From Actinomadura hibisca NBRC 15177 (GTDB taxonomy: Bacteria > Actinomycetota > Actinomycetes > Streptosporangiales > Streptosporangiaceae): a DNA stretch of 64,000 bases. The notes under the pieces are model-generated. The model was not told the origin of the DNA, searched no databases, and saw only the letters and a list, made by a program, of their open reading frames with translations. Shown here piece after piece: positions 43,877 to 52,821 of the stretch. The position numbers and the translations under genes are program-made. The stretch is taken from positions 124,001 to 188,000 of the forward strand of contig NZ_BCRO01000019.1 in NCBI RefSeq assembly GCF_001552635.1. Direction: 5' to 3'. Within the stretch, counting starts at the first letter, position 1. Each line of letters begins with the position of its first letter.

Positions 43877-46237
43877 ATGACGTTGGACCTCGCCGCCGAG
43901 GCGGTCGCGCCGCCGGTGACCGGACCCGGCGGGCGGCGCCGGCCGCCGGCGGCGGTCGTCGGGCTCTTCGTGCTGACGAGCCTGGTCGGCGCGAGCCTGA
44001 TCTTCGCGGTCGAGCCGATGGTGGCCAAGCTGCTGCTGCCCGCCTATGGCGGCTCCCCGATGGTGTGGAACACCTCGGTGCTGTTCTTCCAGCTCATGAT
44101 GCTGATCGGTTACGCCTACGCGCACTGGTCCCAGCGTTTCGGGCGCCGCCGCCAGCCCGCCGTCCACGTCGTGCTGATCGTGCTGCCGCTGTTCCTGCTG
44201 CCGGTCGCGCTGCCCGCCTGGGCCAAGGCCCCGGACTCCTGGTGGGTCGCGCCGTGGTTGCTGCTGGTGCTCACCGTCATGGTGGGCGCGCCGTTCGCGG
44301 CGCTGTCGGCGACCGGGCCGCTGGTCCAGCGCTGGTACTCGTGGTCGGGCCTGCCGCGCGCGGAGGACCCCTACTTCCTGTACGCGGCGGGGAACGTGGG
44401 GAGCCTGCTCGCGCTGCTGTCCTACCCGTTCGTGATCGAACCGCTCGTCGGGCTGGCCGCGCAGAGGCGGGGGTGGGCCGTGGGTTACGCGGTCTTCGTC
44501 GTCCTGATGGCGGTGTGCGCGCTCGTGGTCGTGCGGAGCCGGGGTGGTTCTCCGGGGCCTCGGGCACCGGAAGCCGAGGGCGGGGCCGAGACGAGGGCCG
44601 AGACCGGGACGGTGGCCGAGACGAGGACCGAGACCGGGACGGCGGGCGAGGCGGTGGCCGGGACGGAGGCCGGAGCCGAGGCCGAGGAGGAGAGCGCCGA
44701 GCCGATCGGGTGGCGGCGGCGCGTCAAGTGGGTCCTGCTGGCCGCGCTGCCGTCGTCGCTGATGCTGGGCGCGACCACGCACATCTCCACCGACATCGCG
44801 CCGGTGCCGCTGATGTGGGTGGTCCCGCTGGCGTTGTACCTGGTGACGTTCATCGTCGCGTTCGGCGTGCGGCGGCGTCCGTGGCTGGGAACCACCGCCT
44901 GGGCGCTTGCGGCCTCCTCTGCGGTCCTGTCCTGGACCCTGCTGCTGTTCTCGTCCTATCTGGGCGTCCTCATGCTGCCCGTGGACCTGCTGTGGGTGGT
45001 GCTGGCGGGGCTGGCCTGCCACGGGCTGCTGGCGGAAGACCGTCCCGGCTCGCGGCACCTCACCGAGTTCTTCCTGTACGTGTCGCTCGGCGGCGCGCTC
45101 GGCGGGTCGTTCAACGGGCTGCTCGCGCCCCTGCTCTTCAACTGGGGCGCGGAGTTCCCCCTGGCCATCGCGGGCCTGGCGGGACTCGCCCTGGTGATCG
45201 CCCGCTCCGGGGACGCGGACGGTGCGCGGGAGGGGGAGCCTCCGGTCTGGCGGCGGGTGGTCCGGCTCCTGCCCTTCCTGGTGCCGCCCCTGGCGGTCCT
45301 GGGCGGCTCGCGGCTGCACAGCGACTGGTTGTTGCTGCTCGGCCTGTTCGCGCTGGTGGCCTGCGCCGTCCGCGTGTTGTGGCGGCAGCCGCGCTTCACC
45401 GTCGTCTCGGCCGTGCTGGGCGTGGTGGCGATGTTCTTCCTCCAGACGGGGTCCTCCCTCGTCCAGGAGCGGACGTTCTTCGGCAGCTACCGGGTCGAGC
45501 AGCAGGACGACCAGCGCCGCTTCCTGCACGGGACCACGCTGCACGGCTGGCAGCTGACCAGGCCCGACGAGCGCGGGCTTCCGACGTCCTACTACGCCAG
45601 GACCGGGCCGCTGGGGGACGTCTTCACCGCCTACGGCCCGACTCCGGCGGCGGGCCGGACGGCGGTCGTCGGGCTGGGGACCGGCACGGTCGCCGCCTAC
45701 GGCCGTCCGGGACAGCGGATGGACTTCTACGAGATCGACCCCGAGGTCGTGCGCATCGCCCGCTCCCACTTCACCTACCTGCGCGACTGCGCCTGCGAGG
45801 TGCGGACCCGCACCGGGGACGGGCGGCTCCGGCTGGCCGAGGTCCCGGACGGGAGCTACGGGATCATCGTGCTGGACGCGTTCAGCTCCGACGCGATCCC
45901 GACGCACCTGCTCACCCGCGAGGCGTTGACGTTGTACGCGAGCAAGCTGGCGCCCGGCGGTGTCCTCGTCTTCAACATCAGCAACCGGAACCTGGACCTG
46001 CGCCCGGTCCTGGCCTCGACCGCCCGCGCCGCCGGGCTGGTCGCGGCGATGGGGCGGGACGGGACCCCGCCCGGCCGGGTGTCGGCGCCCTCGGCCTGGA
46101 GCGTGGTGGCCCGCTCGGAGGCGGACCTGCGGCCGCTGACCTCGGCGGGGCGGCGCTGGGAGACGCAGAGCGCGCGCGGTCCCGTCTGGACGGACTCCTA
46201 CTCCTCGGTCGTCGGCGCGTTGCGGCGGGTCTTCTGA
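43877..46237 (+). CDS. Membrane protein fused to a spermidine-synthase-like domain
   Basis: 787 residues. Two sets of transmembrane helices are separated by an Ala/Glu/Thr-rich linker (about 220-270), followed by a C-terminal methyltransferase-like fold: VVGLGTGTVAAYG (SAM-type loop), FYEIDPEVVRIAR, IIVLDAFSSDAIPTHLL. This is the fused MFS/spermidine synthase-like family; the polyamine activity is unproven and the Asp set of true SpeE is incomplete. ATG 43877 is close to GGAG; TTG 43883 has better spacing. It follows the prepilin peptidase by 30 bp and may be co-transcribed. Confidence 0.82.
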   Translation: MTLDLAAEAVAPPVTGPGGRRRPPAAVVGLFVLTSLVGASLIFAVEPMVAKLLLPAYGGSPMVWNTSVLFFQLMMLIGYAYAHWSQRFGRRRQPAVHVVLIVLPLFLLPVALPAWAKAPDSWWVAPWLLLVLTVMVGAPFAALSATGPLVQRWYSWSGLPRAEDPYFLYAAGNVGSLLALLSYPFVIEPLVGLAAQRRGWAVGYAVFVVLMAVCALVVVRSRGGSPGPRAPEAEGGAETRAETGTVAETRTETGTAGEAVAGTEAGAEAEEESAEPIGWRRRVKWVLLAALPSSLMLGATTHISTDIAPVPLMWVVPLALYLVTFIVAFGVRRRPWLGTTAWALAASSAVLSWTLLLFSSYLGVLMLPVDLLWVVLAGLACHGLLAEDRPGSRHLTEFFLYVSLGGALGGSFNGLLAPLLFNWGAEFPLAIAGLAGLALVIARSGDADGAREGEPPVWRRVVRLLPFLVPPLAVLGGSRLHSDWLLLLGLFALVACAVRVLWRQPRFTVVSAVLGVVAMFFLQTGSSLVQERTFFGSYRVEQQDDQRRFLHGTTLHGWQLTRPDERGLPTSYYARTGPLGDVFTAYGPTPAAGRTAVVGLGTGTVAAYGRPGQRMDFYEIDPEVVRIARSHFTYLRDCACEVRTRTGDGRLRLAEVPDGSYGIIVLDAFSSDAIPTHLLTREALTLYASKLAPGGVLVFNISNRNLDLRPVLASTARAAGLVAAMGRDGTPPGRVSAPSAWSVVARSEADLRPLTSAGRRWETQSARGPVWTDSYSSVVGALRRVF

Positions 46238-46258
46238 GCGGGGACGGCCGGGGCCGCG

Positions 46259-47872
46259 CTACCTGCAGAGGTTCTGGCCGGGCTTGACGCCGCCCTTGAT
46301 CTTGAGGGGCGGCGGGGCCAGCCGCACGCCCTTGGTGCCGATGACCAGCTTGACGCGGTCGCCGGGCGCGGCGGTGTCGGGGGTGAGCAGCGCGTTCGGC
46401 ACGGTCTGCGCGAGCACGGCCGCCTTCGCCTCGGCGGACGGGGCGTGGACGATGCGGCTGTCGGCGCCGTCGGCGGCCTTCTCGCGCGTGACGTCGAAAC
46501 CGCGCTGCCGGAGCTGGTGGGCGATCCGCTCGACCAGCTCGTCCTTGCCGCCGGCGTCCACCACGGTGACCTTGATGTCCTTGGGGGCGGGCGGCCTGGG
46601 GCCCGCCTTGGCCGGTTGCGGGGCGGGCAGGTCGTTGTCGTGCTTGACGGCCTCGAACAGCGGTCTGGCCAGCTCGTCGTTCCACTGGACGCGGTTGTGG
46701 TCGGGCGCGTACTCCTCGACCGGGACGGTCACGAAGCGGACCTGCCCGGCGCTCATGTCCTTGACGCCCTCGGCCAGCTTCCGCATGGCCGCGAGGTCGA
46801 GCTCGTCGTCGGTGGTCACCGACTTGGTGGCGGCCTTGAGGAACTTGTAGGTCTTGGCCGGGTCGCTGAGGACCTCGCCGCTGGTGGCCTTGGCGACGAC
46901 CGAGGCCATGAACTTCTGCTGCCGCTCGATGCGGCCGAGGTCGCCGCCGTCGCCGAGCGAGTAGCGGGCGCGCACGTAGCCGAGGGCCTGCTCGCCCTTC
47001 ACCGTCTGCTTGCCCGCTTTGAGGAACAGCTCGGCGCGCGGGTCGCTGACGGGCTTGTCGACGCAGATCTCCACGCCGTCCAGGGCGTCCACCATGCGCT
47101 TGAAGCCGGTGAAGTCGATCTGCACGAAGTGGTCGATGTGGATGCCGGTCAGGGTCTCCAGCGTCTTCCAGGTGCAGGTGGGCCCGGCGAAGGCGAACGC
47201 GGCGTTGAGCATGCCGAACTGGCCGGGGACGGTGCCGCCCTTCTCCTTCTTGCAGTCGGGGATCCGCACCATCGAGTCGCGCGGGAAGCTGATCCCGACG
47301 GCCTGGTCCCGGTTGGGCGACAGGTGGAGCAGGATGGCGGTGTCCGAGCGCGCGCCGGTCATGCCCGCGGCCGCGCCGTAGCGGGCGTTGTCGCCGTCGC
47401 GGGTGTCGGAGCCGAGCAGCAGGATGTTGAGCGACTTGTTGAGCTTCTTGGGCCGGTCGGTTCCGAGGGCGGAGGCGACGCTCTTCTGCTCGATGCCGCT
47501 GCGCAGGTCGTAGTAGAGCCACCCGGCGCCGCCACCGGCGGCCAGTAGGAGCAGAGCCGTTCCCAGCGCCGTGCGCCGCAGGATCTTCCGCCGCCGCGAA
47601 CGCTTGCGTCCGGGCGGGACGCTCTCGCCCTCGCCCGTTCCCGGCGTTCCGACACCGTCTGTCCCCGACGCCTCGCCTTCGCCCGTTCCCGGTGTTGCGG
47701 TTTCCGCGTCCTGGGAGGGGGCGTCGGCCTGGTTCGCTTTCTCGTCGGCCGAGGGACGTCCGTTCCCGGCGTCGCTCTTGGTGGGAGCGGCCGGGTCGGG
47801 GACGCCGGGGGCGTTCGTGGCGGCGTTGTCGTCCCCCGCGAGGTCCTCGCGGCGGGGGTCGTTGTCGCTCAT
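46259..47872 (-). CDS. LytR-CpsA-Psr family protein with LytR_C domain
   Basis: 537 residues. An acidic Pro/Thr-rich cytoplasmic N-terminus (about 85 residues), a basic stop (GRKRSRRRK) and one transmembrane helix precede the LCP domain (about 150-300: LNILLLGSDTR, GARSDTAILLHL, SFPRDSMVRIP, HFVQIDFTGFKRMVDALDGVEI, RARYSLGDGGDLGRIERQQ). A C-terminal LytR_C domain (IKVTVVDAGGKDELV and onward) completes it. LCP enzymes attach glycopolymers to peptidoglycan. The conserved Arg and Asp residues are present. Confidence 0.93.
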   Translation of the reverse strand: MSDNDPRREDLAGDDNAATNAPGVPDPAAPTKSDAGNGRPSADEKANQADAPSQDAETATPGTGEGEASGTDGVGTPGTGEGESVPPGRKRSRRRKILRRTALGTALLLLAAGGGAGWLYYDLRSGIEQKSVASALGTDRPKKLNKSLNILLLGSDTRDGDNARYGAAAGMTGARSDTAILLHLSPNRDQAVGISFPRDSMVRIPDCKKEKGGTVPGQFGMLNAAFAFAGPTCTWKTLETLTGIHIDHFVQIDFTGFKRMVDALDGVEICVDKPVSDPRAELFLKAGKQTVKGEQALGYVRARYSLGDGGDLGRIERQQKFMASVVAKATSGEVLSDPAKTYKFLKAATKSVTTDDELDLAAMRKLAEGVKDMSAGQVRFVTVPVEEYAPDHNRVQWNDELARPLFEAVKHDNDLPAPQPAKAGPRPPAPKDIKVTVVDAGGKDELVERIAHQLRQRGFDVTREKAADGADSRIVHAPSAEAKAAVLAQTVPNALLTPDTAAPGDRVKLVIGTKGVRLAPPPLKIKGGVKPGQNLCR

Positions 47873-48029
47873 CCGGTCCTGTCTCGGGCAAGGCCCTGCG
47901 CGGGCAGGCGGTTTGTCGGCTTAGGAAGGTTAAGGGGTTGTCGGGACGCGCGAGACGTCCGGGAGGCGCACTCGGCTCCTCCCTTGGACGCGCGTCAGGG
48001 ACCCTATGTTCCCAAAAGCCTCAAACGGG

Positions 48030-49928
48030 TCAGAAGTGGTTATAGGGACCTTCCTGGGGCGGGCGGCGCGTGGACGGGCGACGGCGCCGGAGGAGGAACA
48101 GGACCACGGCCACCACGCCCAGCAGCGCGGCACCGGCGGCGCCCAGCAACCACAGCGGGACGGCGTCGCCGCCGGAGTCCTTGTCGCCGGCGTCCTTCCT
48201 GGCGGCCGGCGCGGACGTCGCCGGCGTGGCCGCGCCGAAGAGGTCCTGACCAGCGGCGGCGTTGGCGTACTGGGGGCCCTTCTCGGGCGTGCCGGTCACC
48301 GTCAGGTCGAGCGTCACCAGGAGCGGGGTGGTGAGGTCGTCGCTCTGCCGGAGGGAGGAGGCCACGCCGAGCTTGACGGAGATGTAGTACCAGCCCGCCG
48401 TGCTCTGCGCGTTCTGCTCCTTGGTGGCGGCCTCGCGGTTGCGGTAGCGGACCGGCAGCGTGGCGAAGGACCTGCCGTCGCCGGGCAGGGAGGTGGCGGT
48501 GCCGCTGTAGGCGTTGGTGGACCAGCCCGCCCGCTGCCGTGCGGGAGAGAAGAGGGTGGAGGTGATGTTGGCCGCGCCGAACAGGTCGCGCGCCGGGTAG
48601 TTGACGCGGTAGGCCAGCCCCTGCCCCCAGCCGAGACGGACCCGGTAGTGGACGATCTCGCCGAAGCGGAGCTGCTCCGCGTAGCGGCCGCTGCCCGGCA
48701 GGGTGGCGGCGTTGCCGAACGAGCCGCCGCCGCTGACGGGGACGCCCGAGCCGGACTGCGTGGTGAGGGACACGGGAGCGGACGCGGGCGCTGGCCCCTT
48801 GTCCCCGGTGACCGGGGGTTCGAGGCCGATCTGGAGCTCCAGCGGGACACGGTCGGGGGAGTCGGGGCCGGTGTCCTGGGCGCTGGTGAAGTAGACCGCG
48901 AAGGTGTAGCGGCCGGGTGCCTTGCAGGCGTCCGGAGCGGAGGGCTTGGTGGTGTCCCAGGCCAGGACGGCGCTGACGGACTCCCCTTCCCTGCCCCCGG
49001 AGGTGACCTGGTTCTCGAAGTAGTGGCAGTCCACGTTGCCAGGCCCGTAGACGGCGACGTTGAGACCCGCGATCTGGCGTTCGCCGCCGCGCGGGAAAGC
49101 GGCGGTGGCGGCCACATAGACGGTGTTGCCCTGCGGGACCTCGGCCGAGTAGTGGCGCTTGCGGTTGAAGCCGAGGGTGTCCAGGTAGCCGCCGGTGGCG
49201 AGCACCGGGGCGCCCTGCGGAGTGGATGTGCCGGTCACCGGCTTGCCCGCGGGTTGGTAGTTGCGCAGGGCCGAGGCGGTCACGCGGTGGAGCGCGTTGC
49301 CGAGCCCGGAGGCGTCCGGGACGTCGGTGTAGGTGCCGCCCGTCGCCTGGGCGACGCAGGTGAGCTGCTCCTTGGCCTTGCCGGTGACCTGGTAGCCGAT
49401 GGTGTGGACGCGCAGATCGACGCCCTGCCCTGCCAGTTCCCTGGCGACCTGGCAGGGTTCGGGCGGGGCGCAGGTGTCCTCGCCGTCGGAGACCAGGACG
49501 ATCGAGCGCGGCCCCTGTCCGGGCAGCGCGGCGGCGGCCGTGCGCAGGGACTGCCCGATGGGCGTGTAACCGCGGGGCGCGGCCTTCTCGGCGGCCTGGA
49601 CGAGCGCGTTCCTGTCCAGCGGGCCGACCGGCTGCACGACCTTGATGTCCTTGCACCCGGCGGCCTTCTCGGCGCCGGACGAACCGGTGCCGGTGCCGTA
49701 GACGGTCAGCCCCATCCGCGCGTCCGGCGGCACGCTCTCCACCAGCGACCGCACCGCGCGGCGCGCGGCGTCCATGCGGGTGCCGCCGGGGACCTTGGCC
49801 TGCATGGAGCCGGACGCGTCCAGCACCAGCATCACCGGGGCGAGCTGGTCGGCGGCGGCCGCGCGCGGGACGAGGACGAGGGACAGCGCCATGAGCAGGG
49901 CGCCGGCGAGCGACAGTGCCTTGCGCAT
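48030..49928 (-). CDS. Secreted von Willebrand A domain protein with C-terminal membrane anchor
   Basis: 632 residues: signal peptide (residues 1-25), a vWA domain with an intact MIDAS (VLDASGSMQ, then the SDGED loop) at about 30-215, a long beta-rich region and one C-terminal helix followed by RRRRPSTRR. AAGGAGAGAG precedes ATG 49928. It is a wall-exposed, membrane-anchored adhesion or complex-forming protein, divergently transcribed from a small kinase. Confidence 0.88.
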   Translation of the reverse strand: MRKALSLAGALLMALSLVLVPRAAAADQLAPVMLVLDASGSMQAKVPGGTRMDAARRAVRSLVESVPPDARMGLTVYGTGTGSSGAEKAAGCKDIKVVQPVGPLDRNALVQAAEKAAPRGYTPIGQSLRTAAAALPGQGPRSIVLVSDGEDTCAPPEPCQVARELAGQGVDLRVHTIGYQVTGKAKEQLTCVAQATGGTYTDVPDASGLGNALHRVTASALRNYQPAGKPVTGTSTPQGAPVLATGGYLDTLGFNRKRHYSAEVPQGNTVYVAATAAFPRGGERQIAGLNVAVYGPGNVDCHYFENQVTSGGREGESVSAVLAWDTTKPSAPDACKAPGRYTFAVYFTSAQDTGPDSPDRVPLELQIGLEPPVTGDKGPAPASAPVSLTTQSGSGVPVSGGGSFGNAATLPGSGRYAEQLRFGEIVHYRVRLGWGQGLAYRVNYPARDLFGAANITSTLFSPARQRAGWSTNAYSGTATSLPGDGRSFATLPVRYRNREAATKEQNAQSTAGWYYISVKLGVASSLRQSDDLTTPLLVTLDLTVTGTPEKGPQYANAAAGQDLFGAATPATSAPAARKDAGDKDSGGDAVPLWLLGAAGAALLGVVAVVLFLLRRRRPSTRRPPQEGPYNHF

Positions 49929-49994
49929 CTCTCTCCTTCGGGGAAGCGGTGCGATGAATCGTCCCGCACCGGGGGATTCCGTACGATCTGATTC

Positions 49995-50849
49995 GTGTAC
50001 GCGGGGTGGGAGATCGGCGGGCGGTTCACCATGCTCGACCGGATCGGTGCGGGCGGGACCAGCCGGGTGTGGCGCGCCCACGACCGGCTGGCGGGCCGGT
50101 ACTGCGCGGCCAAGCTCGTCCGGCAGCGCGACACGACCGCCGTCCTGCGGGTGGTCCGGGAACGCGCGATCCGGCTGGCGCACCCGCACGTGCTGACCCC
50201 CTACGCCTGGTATCCCGCGGACGACGACGTGCTGCTGGCCATGGACCTGATGCGCGGCGGCTCACTGGAGACCCTCCTCGGCGACTACGGCAGGCTGCCG
50301 CCCGAGTACGCGGCCGAGGTCCTGGACCAGATGTTGACGGCGCTGAGCCACATCCACGCCGCGGGCGTGGTGCACCGGGACGTGAAACCGGCCAACGTCC
50401 TGCTGGAACCGAGCCCGGTGGGCGCCCCGCACACCCGCCTCGGCGACTTCGGCATCGCCCTCGGCGCGGACGGCATGCGGCTGACCACGACGGGCTTCGT
50501 GGTCGGCACCCCGGGCTACATGGCCCCCGAGGTCCTGGACTGGGCCCGGCCCAGCCCGGCGCAGGACCTGTACGCGGCGGGCATGGTGACCTGGCGGATG
50601 CTGACCGGTGCGGACCTGCCCGAGCCCCGCCAGCGGCTCGGCCCCCGGCCCCCGTGGGTGCCCCCGCTCCTGTGGGAGGTGGTCGAGCACCTGTGCGCGC
50701 CCGCCCCCGAGGACCGCCCGGCGACGGCGGAAGCGGCCCGCCACGCGCTGACCGCCTGCCGGGCCCCGCTGACCTTCCCCGCCCGGACCCTGGACGGCGA
50801 ACCCCTGCAGATCTTCGACCACCTGGGCCCGCCCCCCGCCGTGCGCTGA
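49995..50849 (+). CDS. Soluble Ser/Thr protein kinase, kinase domain only
   Basis: 284 residues from GTG 49995. GAGGTSRVWRAHD loop, CAAKLVRQ, VHRDVKPANVLL, LGDFGIALG, VGTPGYMAPE. It has no transmembrane helix and only a short tail, which is unusual among actinobacterial kinases in this window. It is divergent from the vWA gene, with 66 bp between starts, suggesting shared control. Confidence 0.9.
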   Translation: MYAGWEIGGRFTMLDRIGAGGTSRVWRAHDRLAGRYCAAKLVRQRDTTAVLRVVRERAIRLAHPHVLTPYAWYPADDDVLLAMDLMRGGSLETLLGDYGRLPPEYAAEVLDQMLTALSHIHAAGVVHRDVKPANVLLEPSPVGAPHTRLGDFGIALGADGMRLTTTGFVVGTPGYMAPEVLDWARPSPAQDLYAAGMVTWRMLTGADLPEPRQRLGPRPPWVPPLLWEVVEHLCAPAPEDRPATAEAARHALTACRAPLTFPARTLDGEPLQIFDHLGPPPAVR

Positions 50850-51016
50850 CCCCGAAACCCCAACGCTGGAGGGTGCGGCGCTGGGCGGCGCGGCGCGGGA
50901 GGGCGCAGGGCCGACGAGGGGGATGGCGGAGAGTGCGGTGTTGAAGGGCGGGTGCTGCGGGGGCGGCGGAAACAGCGCCGGGGGAGACGGCCGCTTCTCT
51001 GGGCCGGTGAGGACGC

Positions 51017-52753
51017 TCATGGGATCGGGAGGTCGGGGATCTGGCCGAAGGCGCCGGCGTTGAGGGTCACGCCCCTGACCCCGGCGGGTGGGGCCGCGAC
51101 GTAGATGTAGCTGCGGAAAGGAGTGTTCGGCGTGGGCGGGCCGGCGCTGCCCTCCAGGTAGGAGAAGCTGCCCTCGCCGCCGACGCGCACGGACTGGTAG
51201 GTGGTCTTGGAGTTGGGGTCGAGCACGCTGAAGCTGCCGAAGTCGCCTCTCGGGGGCTGGCTCTCGAAGGGGCTGCCGAGCATCTTCCTGCGTTCGGCGT
51301 TGCCGAGCAGGGTCAGCTCGAACGGGACCGCGAGGTAGGCGCCGTCGCGGTAGAGGGGCAACACCCGGAGGCGGTGCCGCTGGCCGTCGATCTGGCCGGT
51401 GCGCTCGGCCACGGGCGCGCCGTCGCGCCGGAAGCCGGCGGGCGGGGCGGTGGAGCCGCCCGGCGATGTGGTCGCCGTCGCCGTGCCACCGGTCGTGACC
51501 TGCTGCTTGATCTGGTACGAGATCTCCACCCGGCGGTTCTTGCGGCGGGCCTGCTCGTCGTCGGGTCCGCCCTCCTTGGCGATCGGCTCGGTGGCGCCCT
51601 TGGCCTCGGCCCGGTAGCGGTAGGCCGAGCCCAGCCGGGTCTGGAGTTCCTTGAGCACGACGTCGGCCCGCTGCCGGGAGAGCCGCCGGTTGTAGTCGGC
51701 GGTGCCCCTGCCGTCGGTGTGGCCCTCGACGGTGATCGGCGGTTTGGCCGGGTCGGCCTTGGCCTTCGTCTCGGCGGCGACCTGGTCGAGAACCTGCTTG
51801 GCCTGGGCGGTCAGCGTGGCCTTGTCGAAGTCGAACAGCACGTCCGCCCGCAGCCCGATCTTCTCCTCGGTGCTGCTGGAGGTCGAGGAGCGCACCTCGC
51901 TCTCGACGCCGTCGTACAGGTCGTTGATCCAGGTCTCGACCTTGCCGGTGGGCGCGTTGGCGCCGAACGTCGCGGTGGGACCGGCGTTCTCGGGCGGCTG
52001 CGGCAGCGTCGCGGGCGGTGGGGTGGCTCCCTGGACGACGGGCACCCCGGTGAAGACGCCGGGATGGCCCGGCGCGCGCACGGTCATCTTCTGGACGCCG
52101 GCGGGGACGGCGGGGAAGTAGACGTGCCCCTCGTACCGGGTCTGCGGGTGGTAGTAGAAGATCGGGTTGGTCTGGCTGCCGAAGCCGTCGTGGGCGCCCG
52201 GCTTGCGCAGGGAGGAGTACTGCTTGCGGCCCACCGTGTCGACCAGGCTGATCGCGCCGAAGGAGTGATCGAGGACCCAGGTGGCGAACGGGTTGGTGAA
52301 GACCTTCTCGGTGTCGGGGTAGGTGACGGCGAACCGCAGAACCGACCATTCCCGGAAGCGCTCGACCCGGATCATCTCGACCCGCAGCCGGAAGGGCTCG
52401 GAGAAGGCGTTGAAGTAGTAGACACCGTCGCGTGCCATGCCCTGGCCTGGGGGCGCGCTCTCGGCCGCGCCGCTCACCGCCGGTCTGCTCGGGGTCTTTC
52501 CCTGCTTGCCCGACGTGTTCCCGCCGCCGCCTCCGCAACCTGCGAGCACCAGCAGCGACAGGACGACCAGCGCTGCCAGTCCCACTTTCTCGGAGCGTTG
52601 TGGCCTTCCGCTTCTGCTGCGGCCGCCGTCTGCTGACTTGGGGAGCGGAACGGAAGGCAGGCGAAGTGTGAAGAGTGGGCGCAGGACGCGGGCGAAACGA
52701 GAAGCGGTGTCTGGGGGCGGCGGGAGGAGGGGAGGTGTGATGGGCTTTCGCAT
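51017..52753 (-). CDS. Lipoprotein with OmpA domain between two beta-sandwich domains
   Basis: 578 residues from ATG 52753. The N-terminus is long and basic before the hydrophobic LVVLSLLVLAGC lipobox, so a later start is possible. Beta-domain 1 (about 110-240) and beta-domain 3 (about 450-578) flank an OmpA-like domain (LRADVLFDFDKATL, VEGHTDGRGTADYN, RRKNRRVEISY). This is the same plan as the 23173 protein. It is likely bound to peptidoglycan and membrane. The last gene of a three- or four-gene OmpA cluster. Confidence 0.83.
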   Translation of the reverse strand: MRKPITPPLLPPPPDTASRFARVLRPLFTLRLPSVPLPKSADGGRSRSGRPQRSEKVGLAALVVLSLLVLAGCGGGGGNTSGKQGKTPSRPAVSGAAESAPPGQGMARDGVYYFNAFSEPFRLRVEMIRVERFREWSVLRFAVTYPDTEKVFTNPFATWVLDHSFGAISLVDTVGRKQYSSLRKPGAHDGFGSQTNPIFYYHPQTRYEGHVYFPAVPAGVQKMTVRAPGHPGVFTGVPVVQGATPPPATLPQPPENAGPTATFGANAPTGKVETWINDLYDGVESEVRSSTSSSTEEKIGLRADVLFDFDKATLTAQAKQVLDQVAAETKAKADPAKPPITVEGHTDGRGTADYNRRLSRQRADVVLKELQTRLGSAYRYRAEAKGATEPIAKEGGPDDEQARRKNRRVEISYQIKQQVTTGGTATATTSPGGSTAPPAGFRRDGAPVAERTGQIDGQRHRLRVLPLYRDGAYLAVPFELTLLGNAERRKMLGSPFESQPPRGDFGSFSVLDPNSKTTYQSVRVGGEGSFSYLEGSAGPPTPNTPFRSYIYVAAPPAGVRGVTLNAGAFGQIPDLPIP

Positions 52754-52821
52754 CGGTGGCCTCGTGCGCTGGTCGGGGGTGTGGGAGGTGCGCGGGGTGG
52801 AAGCATCGGGCGGGGTCGGTC

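Noticed and set aside
47990..48020. Possible tenth copy of the regulon box upstream of the LCP gene
   Set aside because: The core has a 6-nt spacer with GGGTCC instead of GGnCCC, and no -10 at 22 nt; treated as chance.
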